The translations under genes and the position numbers were made by a program. From assembly GCA_003520315.1 (NCBI GenBank), contig DOVA01000113.1, forward strand, positions 1 to 5,893: a stretch of DNA of 5,893 nt, given 5' to 3'. This document shows positions 1-5,893 of the stretch, one piece after another (positions within the stretch are counted from its first letter, which is position 1; each line of letters opens with the position of its first letter). The notes under the pieces were generated by a model. It did not search any database. It was not told the origin of the DNA and saw only the letters and a program-made list of their open reading frames with translations. Source of the stretch: Rikenellaceae bacterium (GTDB lineage Bacteria; Bacteroidota; Bacteroidia; Bacteroidales; UBA932).

Positions 1-1
1 C

Positions 2-1177
2 GGGACTCCTGGCGAGAAAGCAGCTTCAATCTATATTCAAAAAGAACTCTCAAAATTGGGGATAGAATCAATGTTTGGAGACGAGGGAGAAATTTTCTCT
101 TTTCTTTCAACATTTGGGGATACGATTTCTTCACAAAATGTAGCAGGAATTATTGAGGGGTATGACCCGAAACTCAGAGATGAGTTAATAGTCGTTGGCG
201 CACATTACGATCACCTTGGATTTAATAAGCTTGAAATTAACGGCAGAGAAGTGACTCAGATTTTTCGAGGGGCTAATGATAATGCATCAGGAACAGCTGT
301 GATGCTTGAAGTTGCAAGAGAGTTGGTTAAAGTTTCCTTTGATTTGCGCCGTTCTGTTATATTCATTGCTTTTGGAGCTTCTGAGACCTCACTTACAGGA
401 TCTTGGTATTTCCTGGAGAGTGGCGAAAGTTTCAAAGACAGGATTAAGCTGATGATAAACATTGACCAGGTTGGCACTTCTGAAGGAGAGTACCATCCGA
501 TTGCTTATATATACCCTTCTATTAATCAGCTCACTGATATTGTTAAAAATGTTTCTGCCAAGCCGGTTATGATTTTGCCGGAAATAAGAGGAAATGACAC
601 TTTCTCTTCCGACCATATTAATTTTGTTTCACAGGGAATACCGGTGATTATGTTTACGACTGCCCTGAGAAAAAAACTGCCATATGATAAGGAGGAAAAT
701 GAGAAGCTTGATTTAGAAGGCATGGCGTCATTGACTCACTATATTGCAGAGCTTGTACATACTGCAGCTAATATGGATATAATTGTTTCGGACACATCCG
801 CAAAGCAAAAAGAGAGTGTTGAAAAACCCGAGAAATCTGAAGGTGAAAGAGTTTATACACTTTATGATGTTGACAAAAAGCCATCATTTCTTAACGGTGG
901 CGAGGAACAATTTCTTAACAGATGGATATATGACTACATAAAATATCCAAAAGCTGCAATTGAAAATTGAATTCAAGGGAAAGTCATTGTAGAATTCGTC
1001 ATAGAGAAAGATGGCTCTGTTACTTCAGTAAAAGTTGTCAAATCTGCTGGAGACCTCTTGGATGCTGAAGCTGTTAAAGTTATTTCGGCTTCGCCAAAGT
1101 GGAAACCTGGCATGAAAGGCGGAGAAGCAGTACGTGTCAAGATGGCTGTTCCTGTAGAATTTAAACTGAGAAAATAG
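2..1177 (+). pseudogene. M28-family zinc peptidase fused to a TonB C-terminal domain, 5'-partial, with in-frame TGA
   Basis: The frame is open to the left edge, so the N-terminus and any signal peptide are missing. Numbering from base 2, residues ~1-255 are an M28 (aminopeptidase/PA-clade-like) fold. Visible zinc-site residues are H68 and D70 in AHYDHLG, D93 in GANDNASG, E128 in GASETS, D155 in NIDQVG and H205 in SSDHINF. The catalytic-base position just before E128, normally Glu, is S127. After a charged Lys/Glu-rich linker (~258-285), residues ~290-391 are a TonB C-terminal domain: FLNGGEE, IKYPKAAIEN, IQGKVIVEFVIEKDGSV, PKWKPG, VPVEFKL. A TGA at 968-970 (codon 323) falls between AIEN and IQGKV, where homologues have Gly; GGA to TGA is one substitution. 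The frame then continues uninterrupted to TAG at 1175-1177. If exported, both domains would act in the periplasm. The family assignment is firm. Whether the gene is a true pseudogene or carries a sequence error cannot be decided here; without readthrough, a product ending at codon 322 lacks most of the TonB domain. Confidence 0.85.
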
Positions 1178-1196
1178 CTTTTTTTGACTACCTTTG
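1166..1196 (+). promoter_or_regulatory. Bacteroidetes-type promoter for the leuS operon
   Basis: TACCTTTG at 1189-1196 is an exact match to the Bacteroidetes sigma-ABfr -7 consensus TAnnTTTG. The -33 element is weak: CTG at 1166-1168, 20 bases upstream, instead of TTG, and it lies within the last codons of the preceding gene. Transcription would start around 1201-1204, giving a short, A/T-rich leader of about 20 bases before the ATG at 1221. No Shine-Dalgarno sequence is present, which is normal in this phylum. The -7 match and its position are seen directly; promoter activity is inferred. Confidence 0.6.
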
Positions 1197-1220
1197 CAGC
1201 TTATATTATTTAAGCGAAAA

Positions 1221-3983
1221 ATGGAGTACAATTTTCTTGAGATTGAGAAAAAGTGGCAGAAGTATTGGTCAGATAATGAAGTGTTTAAGGTTGAAATTGA
1301 TCCTTCAAAGCCGAAATATTACGTATTGGACATGTTCCCATATCCTTCGGGAGCAGGGTTACATGTAGGACATCCGCTTGGATATATTGCAAGTGACATT
1401 TACAGCAGATATAAGCGGCTAAAAGGCTATAATGTCCTTCATCCCATGGGTTATGATGCGTTTGGCCTCCCTGCTGAACAATATGCAATTCAGACAGGCC
1501 AGCACCCGGCAGTTACTACAGAAAAAAATATAGCAAGATATAGAGAACAGCTCGATCGTATAGGATTTTCCTATGACTGGTCAAGGGAAATTCGCACATG
1601 TGATCCTTCTTATTATAAATGGACACAGTGGGCATTTCTCGAGATGTTTGCACATTGGTATAATATTGAAACAGATAGAGCTGAAAAGATATCGGATCTT
1701 ATTACTGTCTTTGAGAAGGAAGGCAATTTAAACATAAAAGCTTCATGCAGTAATGTTAAAAAATTTACTGCTGATGAATGGAACCAATTTTCAGAAAAGG
1801 AGAAAGCGGATATTCTCATGTGTTATAGAATAGCTTATCTTGGTGAAACATCTGTAAATTGGTGCGCTGCTTTAGGGACTGTTCTTGCAAATGATGAAGT
1901 CAAGGATGGCATTTCTATAAGAGGAGGTTATCCAGTAGAGCAGAAAAAAATGCGTCAGTGGCAGTTAAGAGTCTCCGCCTATGCTGAAAGGCTTTTGAAA
2001 GATCTTGACAGCATTGATTGGACAGATTCACTTAAAGAGATGCAGCGTAATTGGATAGGTCGATCAGAAGGGGCAGAGATGATTTTTAAAGTCAGCAATG
2101 GATTACAGGAGTTTGACATGGAGATATTTACTACAAGGGCTGATACAGTATTTGGCGTGACTTTCATGGTTCTTGCTCCTGAAAGTGACTGGGTAGATAA
2201 ACTCACAACTCCACAACAAAGAAAAGCAGTTGAAGATTATGTCAACTACTGCAAAAAAAAGACAGAGAGAGAAAGAATAGCTGAAACACGTAAAGTAACT
2301 GGCATATTTACCGGCAGTTATGCTGTTAACCCTTTTACGAATGAAAAAATCCCGGTTTGGATATCGGAATATGTTCTTGCAGGATATGGAACTGGAGCAA
2401 TTATGGCTGTTCCTGCTCATGACAGCCGTGACTACGCATTTGCTAAACAGTTTAATTTGCCGATTGTCCCTTTGATAGAGGGATGTGATGTTTCAGACGA
2501 GAGTTTTGATGCTAAAAATGGCGTTATGTGTAACTCAGGCTTTCTTAACGGGCTTTCAGTCGAGCAGGCAATACCTGCAGCCATTGAGGAAGTTGAGAAA
2601 AGAGGTATTGGTTGGAGAAAGGTTAACTACCGTCTCAGAGATGCGATATTTTCACGTCAAAGATATTGGGGAGAGCCATTCCCAATTTATTATAAGGATG
2701 GAATTGCTACCCCATTGGGATTTGAGCATTTACCACTCAAATTGCCGGAAATAGATAAATTTCTACCAACTGAGGACGGAGAACCACCTCTGGCACGCGC
2801 TGGGAACTGGACATTTGAAGGATACCCGCTCGAAAAAAGTACAATGCCTGGTTTTGCGGGGAGCAGTGCTTATTATTTGAGATATATGGACCCTCACAAT
2901 GACAACTCACTGGTTAGCAAAGAGGCTGATGAATACTGGAAGAACGTTGATCTTTATATAGGAGGCACTGAACATGCAACTGGTCATCTGATTTATTCTC
3001 GATTTTGGAATAAATTTCTCTTCGATTTGGGTTATGTGTGTGAAAGTGAACCATTCAAAAAGCTTGTTAATCAAGGAATGATACAAGGTCGTTCCAATTT
3101 TGTTTACAGAATCAAAGGGACCAACAAGTTTGTATCATGTGGGTTGAAGGATAAATATGATACTACAGAAATACATGTTGATGTAAATATTGTTTCAAAT
3201 GACAGGCTCAATATAGATGCGTTCAGGAAATGGATGCCCGAATTTGCAGATGCCGAGTTTATTCTCGAAAACGGGGAATATATTTGTGGGTGGGCGATAG
3301 AAAAAATGAGCAAGTCTATGTTCAATGTTGTAAATCCTGACATGGTGTGTGATAAATATGGAGCTGATACTCTCAGAATGTATGAAATGTTTTTGGGACC
3401 TCTTGAGCAGTCAAAACCTTGGGATACTAATGGTATTGATGGAGTTCACCGATTTTTAAAAAGATTTTGGAGACTTTTCTTTAACAAGGACAAATTTTCA
3501 GTTTCATATGAAAAGGCATCTATTAAAGAGTATAAGATTTTGCACAAACTCATTAAGAAAGTCGAAGATGACATTGAGAATTTCTCATTCAACACAAGTG
3601 TGAGTGCCTTCATGATAGCTGTCAACGAGCTTTATGAAACAGGTTGCAACAAACGTGAGATACTTGAACCCATGTTAATACTTCTCTCACCCTTTGCTCC
3701 TCATGTAGCGGAGGAGCTGTGGTCGCTGCTTGGACACGGTGACAGCATATCAAAAGCGATATTTCCTGAATATATTCAATCTTACACAGTTGAGGATACT
3801 TTTGAATATCCGGTGGCGTTTAATGGTAAGATGAGATTTAAACTGACTTTGAAGAGAGATCTTCCCAAAAGTGAGATTGAAGATTTAGTGGCAAAATCTC
3901 CTGAGACTCTCAAATATCTTGGAGAAGGTAAAATCAGTAAAATAATAGTAGTTCCAAATAAAATAATTAATATAGTTTTCTAA
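1221..3983 (+). CDS. leuS: Leucine--tRNA ligase (LeuRS), complete
   Basis: Cytoplasmic class I aminoacyl-tRNA synthetase that charges tRNA-Leu with leucine using ATP and edits mischarged tRNA; 920 residues. The ATG at 1221 gives the family N-terminus [16 protein letters not shown]; an in-frame TTG at 1194 lies inside the promoter box and is rejected. Visible features: HIGH signature as HVGH at 48-51 (within [12 protein letters not shown]); a lineage insertion at ~149-203; [11 protein letters not shown] opening the CP1 editing domain; the editing-site threonine-rich TTRADT at 304-309 and [15 protein letters not shown] with D404; a return to the catalytic core at [28 protein letters not shown]; a leucine-specific insertion at ~625-690; KMSKS at 695-699. 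A helical anticodon-binding domain (~720-855) follows, then the C-terminal tRNA-binding domain ending [12 protein letters not shown]. Length is slightly under the ~940 usual in Bacteroides. No active-site residue appears lost and no in-frame stop occurs. It heads the operon, and its TAA overlaps the next ATG by one base. Confidence 0.98.
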   Translation: MEYNFLEIEKKWQKYWSDNEVFKVEIDPSKPKYYVLDMFPYPSGAGLHVGHPLGYIASDIYSRYKRLKGYNVLHPMGYDAFGLPAEQYAIQTGQHPAVTTEKNIARYREQLDRIGFSYDWSREIRTCDPSYYKWTQWAFLEMFAHWYNIETDRAEKISDLITVFEKEGNLNIKASCSNVKKFTADEWNQFSEKEKADILMCYRIAYLGETSVNWCAALGTVLANDEVKDGISIRGGYPVEQKKMRQWQLRVSAYAERLLKDLDSIDWTDSLKEMQRNWIGRSEGAEMIFKVSNGLQEFDMEIFTTRADTVFGVTFMVLAPESDWVDKLTTPQQRKAVEDYVNYCKKKTERERIAETRKVTGIFTGSYAVNPFTNEKIPVWISEYVLAGYGTGAIMAVPAHDSRDYAFAKQFNLPIVPLIEGCDVSDESFDAKNGVMCNSGFLNGLSVEQAIPAAIEEVEKRGIGWRKVNYRLRDAIFSRQRYWGEPFPIYYKDGIATPLGFEHLPLKLPEIDKFLPTEDGEPPLARAGNWTFEGYPLEKSTMPGFAGSSAYYLRYMDPHNDNSLVSKEADEYWKNVDLYIGGTEHATGHLIYSRFWNKFLFDLGYVCESEPFKKLVNQGMIQGRSNFVYRIKGTNKFVSCGLKDKYDTTEIHVDVNIVSNDRLNIDAFRKWMPEFADAEFILENGEYICGWAIEKMSKSMFNVVNPDMVCDKYGADTLRMYEMFLGPLEQSKPWDTNGIDGVHRFLKRFWRLFFNKDKFSVSYEKASIKEYKILHKLIKKVEDDIENFSFNTSVSAFMIAVNELYETGCNKREILEPMLILLSPFAPHVAEELWSLLGHGDSISKAIFPEYIQSYTVEDTFEYPVAFNGKMRFKLTLKRDLPKSEIEDLVAKSPETLKYLGEGKISKIIVVPNKIINIVF

Positions 3984-4771
3984 TGGTATTACAAGCTTTT
4001 CAAGTTGACGCTTTTACAGACAGAATTTTTTCCGGAAATCCTGCCTCTGTGGTTTTTCTCGAAGAAAAACTTCCTGATGTATTGCTTGGAAAAATTGCCA
4101 GGGAGAACATGTTGCCTGAAACCGCATTTGTATTACCTACAGGTAAAGGAACATTCTCTCTCAGGTAGTTCACCCCTGATATAGAGATTGATCTGTGTGG
4201 TCATGCAACTTTGGCTACTTCGCATGTCATTTATTCTTGGTACAAGCATAAAGAAGAAGAGATCATCTTTAATACCCGTTCAGGCCAAATTAAGGTAAGA
4301 AGAGAAGGGGATATGTATGCAATGGATTTTCCTGTCAGAGAGGCACATAAGGCCTCATTGCCTGAAGAAATCTATGACAGTCTAAGTATTAAACCCAATG
4401 AAGTTTATAAGGCCAGAGACTATATGCTTGTCTATTCAACTCAGGAAGAAATAGAACTTCTTGAAATTTCACGTTCAATTTTCGATGAAATCAACATGGA
4501 TCCCGGAGGAGTTGCAGTTACTGCTCCAGGAAGAGATTGTGACTTTGTTTCACGTTTCTTTACTCCCCAAGCTACAATTCTTGAAGATCCCGTAACCGGA
4601 TCTGCTCACTGTACACTTGCACCATACTGGTCTGCAAAACTTGGTAAAGAGAGACTTCTGGCCAAACAACTTTCTTCCAGAGGAGGGATAATTGACTGTA
4701 CAGTATTAGAGGGGATTGTAATATTAAGGGGTAAAGCTGTCATTTATTCAAAATCTGAAATATATCTTTAA
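3983..4771 (+). pseudogene. PhzF-family isomerase/epimerase-like protein interrupted by in-frame TAG
   Basis: PhzF-like proteins have the diaminopimelate-epimerase fold and catalyse proton-shift isomerisations. The founding member makes phenazine precursors, but most homologues have no known substrate and nothing here suggests phenazines. The ATG overlaps the leuS stop (TAATG), so translation is probably coupled. The N-terminus reads FQVDAFTDRIFSGNPASVV, and the catalytic-type glutamate is E46 in LPETAFV. A TAG at 4166-4168 (codon 62) interrupts SLR-stop-FTPDIEIDLCGHATLA; homologues read RWFTP, so TGG became TAG by one substitution. The same frame continues to TAA at 4769-4771 with RFFTP and the second-lobe hallmark EDPVTGSAHCTLAPYW. 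Counting the stop as a residue, the length is 262, normal for the family. There are no other lesions, so the inactivation is recent or is a base-call error. A start at the downstream TTG (4211) would lose E46 and half of the first lobe, so the distal part is unlikely to be an independent gene. Nonsense polarity on the downstream yitT-like genes is possible. Confidence 0.9.
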
Positions 4772-4780
4772 AATCGGGGA

Positions 4781-5683
4781 ATGGACAATTCAATAGTTAA
4801 AACAATAAAGTCTTATACTTTGATGACAATTGGATTGTTCATATTTGTCTTCAGCTGGACGGCATTTCTTATTCCTGAAGAAATTGCCGGTGGTGGCGTC
4901 AGTGGTTTGGCTTCTGTTATTCAATATTCTACCGGGATTAAGGTTTTTTATTCTTATCTCGTTATTAATGCTTTTCTTTTGGGAATCGGGTTTCTCATTC
5001 TAGGTAACAGTTTTGGATTCAAAACAATTTATTGTGTTGCTGTTGCTGCTCTCTTCTTTAAATTTCTGCCTTTTATTCCCTGGGTAACCGACATTGATGA
5101 CAAACTGATTAATGCTCTCATAGGAGGTACTTTGAGTGGAATAGGCATAGGCATCATATTTCTTCAGGGCGGGAGTACAGGAGGAACTGATATTATTGCA
5201 CTTATCATATCAAAATACAAAGAAACTTCTCCTGGCAGGGTTTTTCTTTTTTGTGATTTAGTAATTATAGGTTCGGTAATATTCATTCCTGGCAAAAGTC
5301 TATCAGATGTTATTTATGGTTACATTGAAATGGTCTCTTTCTCATATGTGGTCGATATGATTTTAACAGGAAACAAACAATCTGTCCAGATTCATGTATT
5401 TTCCTCGAAATATAAGGAAATTGCAGACAGAGTATTGAAAGATTTAAGAAGAGGAGTTACGGCTGTTAATTCTACGGGTTGGTATTCTCAGAAAGAGGGG
5501 CGCGTATTAATAATAGTTTTGAGAAAAAACCAGGTAACAGATATTACAAACCTTGTTAAAGAGATAGACAAAGACGCATTTATGACTGTGACACCGGTCA
5601 TGAGCGTATATGGCAAAGGATTTGATAATTTTAAAGGCGGTAAAATTTCATGGAAAACAAAGGAAGAAACTATTTCAGATTAA
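4781..5683 (+). CDS. YitT-family integral membrane protein (DUF161/DUF2179)
   Basis: Inner-membrane protein of 300 residues, complete, beginning 9 bases after the PhzF-like stop. About six hydrophobic segments are visible, at roughly 12-31, 56-75, 82-100, 110-129, 153-170 and 176-195. Conserved glycine-rich turns follow the first segment (EEIAGGGVSGLAS, 33-45) and the fourth (GGSTGGTD, 130-137), as expected for the two DUF161/YitT_membrane repeats. A soluble C-terminal DUF2179 domain (~200-282) contains VQIHVFSSKYKEIAD, RRGVTAVNSTGWYSQKEGR and FMTVTPVMSVYGKGF. The family is widespread in Firmicutes and Bacteroidetes. Its transported substrate or signalling role is not established, and I do not assign one. 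The start is supported by the leader GGGGA directly before the ATG and by the position of the first membrane segment. The gene is co-directional with leuS and followed by an overlapping paralogue, suggesting the two are made together. Confidence 0.93.
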   Translation: MDNSIVKTIKSYTLMTIGLFIFVFSWTAFLIPEEIAGGGVSGLASVIQYSTGIKVFYSYLVINAFLLGIGFLILGNSFGFKTIYCVAVAALFFKFLPFIPWVTDIDDKLINALIGGTLSGIGIGIIFLQGGSTGGTDIIALIISKYKETSPGRVFLFCDLVIIGSVIFIPGKSLSDVIYGYIEMVSFSYVVDMILTGNKQSVQIHVFSSKYKEIADRVLKDLRRGVTAVNSTGWYSQKEGRVLIIVLRKNQVTDITNLVKEIDKDAFMTVTPVMSVYGKGFDNFKGGKISWKTKEETISD

Positions 5684-5893
5684 TTAAGGAGTATGTGATC
5701 ATAACCTTTGGTCTCCGGATATATGTTTTGGGGTGGAGCGTTTTCCTTGTTCCAAACAATCTTGTTGGGGGTGGCGCAACTGGCATATCTGCAATAATTT
5801 TGTATGCAACAGGATTCCCAATTAGTTATAGCTATATAATAATCAACGGTATTCTCGTGGCAATAGCCCTTAAGGTTTTGGGTAAACAGTTTG
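5650..5893 (+). CDS. Second YitT-family membrane protein, 3'-partial
   Basis: A second YitT paralogue that runs off the right edge after 81 complete codons. Its ATG at 5650 lies 34 bases inside the preceding yitT-like gene in a different frame. This start is preferred because it supplies a basic cytoplasmic N-terminus (MENKGRNYFRLIKEYV) ahead of the first membrane segment, and the RLIKEYVIITFGL stretch resembles family N-termini. A GTG at 5695 would remove this. The visible part covers membrane segment 1 (~16-34), the glycine turn NNLVGGGATGIS, a TGFPISYSYIIIN segment and the beginning of segment 2. It aligns without gaps to residues 16-78 of the first YitT protein, with 27 of 63 identical by eye, so the two are diverged paralogues and not a recent duplication. 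R23 (CGG, 5716-5718) sits in the middle of the first membrane helix, where the paralogue has Phe. The C-terminal DUF2179 domain is outside the window. Confidence 0.9.
   Translation, partial: MENKGRNYFRLIKEYVIITFGLRIYVLGWSVFLVPNNLVGGGATGISAIILYATGFPISYSYIIINGILVAIALKVLGKQF

Noticed and set aside
56..970. M28 gene taken as starting at the TTG at 56 and ending at the TGA
   Set aside because: The frame is open and M28-like upstream of 56 to the window edge (GTPGEKAASIYIQ), so the TTG is internal, and TonB_C coding continues in frame past the TGA.
968..970. UGA decoded as glycine (as in Gracilibacteria/SR1) or as selenocysteine
   Set aside because: There is only one such codon in the window, glycine is otherwise encoded by ordinary GGN codons, and the genes are Bacteroidetes-like. 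The residue is Gly in the family and not a redox site, and the second interruption uses TAG at a Trp.
1178..1186. T-run after the M28-TonB stop as an intrinsic terminator
   Set aside because: I see no GC-rich inverted repeat immediately before the T-run. The sequence is better explained as the region upstream of the -7 box.
2103..2420. Minus-strand open frame of 105 codons within leuS
   Set aside because: It lies entirely opposite the LeuRS editing domain, has no recognisable motifs, and its composition is what the complement of a coding strand gives.
4211..4771. Separate gene beginning at the TTG at 4211
   Set aside because: This TTG is a leucine inside the conserved LCGHATLA motif of the PhzF-like protein. 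The in-frame sequence on both sides of the TAG makes one normal-length protein.
3983..4771. Phenazine biosynthesis locus
   Set aside because: Only a PhzF-like gene is present, with no other phz gene nearby. The family is broad and mostly of unknown substrate.
5695..5697. GTG at 5695, preceded by AAGGAG, as the start of the second YitT gene
   Set aside because: The AAGGAG is only three bases from the GTG, Shine-Dalgarno use is weak in this phylum, and the start would delete the basic N-terminal segment that resembles family N-termini.

Overview
The window reads as a piece of a Bacteroidetes chromosome, most likely Bacteroidales. The evidence is a leucyl-tRNA synthetase with the insertions and the [18 protein letters not shown] signature typical of that phylum, a TACCTTTG box (Bacteroidetes -7 consensus TAnnTTTG) just upstream of leuS, A-rich rather than Shine-Dalgarno leaders, and a TonB C-terminal domain of the type abundant in this phylum. 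Base composition looks moderately AT-rich, roughly 40% GC by eye. All genes lie on the + strand and there is no gene-free stretch over 300 bases.

Layout: (1) 2-1177, the 3' part of an M28-type zinc peptidase fused to a TonB C-terminal domain, interrupted by an in-frame TGA at 968-970 exactly where the family has a conserved glycine. (2) A promoter at about 1166-1196. (3) 1221-3983, an intact leuS. (4) 3983-4771, a PhzF-family isomerase gene interrupted by an in-frame TAG at 4166-4168 where the family has a tryptophan. It overlaps the leuS stop by one base (TAATG). (5) 4781-5683, an intact YitT-family membrane protein. (6) From 5650 to the right edge, the start of a second, paralogous YitT protein, whose ATG lies 34 bases inside the first.

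leuS, the phzF-like gene and the two yitT-like genes form one tightly packed transcription unit with no visible terminator between them. The M28-TonB gene lies upstream of the leuS promoter and is probably a separate unit.

The main observation is that two of the four non-essential genes carry one nonsense codon each, at different codons and different conserved residues. Reading frame and family motifs are preserved on both sides, and the essential leuS is clean. This fits recent pseudogenisation in a genome under relaxed selection (for example a host-associated lineage), or base-call errors in the assembly. It does not fit a changed genetic code. The M28 domain also appears to have lost its catalytic glutamate while keeping its zinc ligands, so it may have stopped being a peptidase before the nonsense codon arose. 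I see no clearly new multi-gene system here; the catalytically altered M28-TonB_C fusion is the most unusual architecture.
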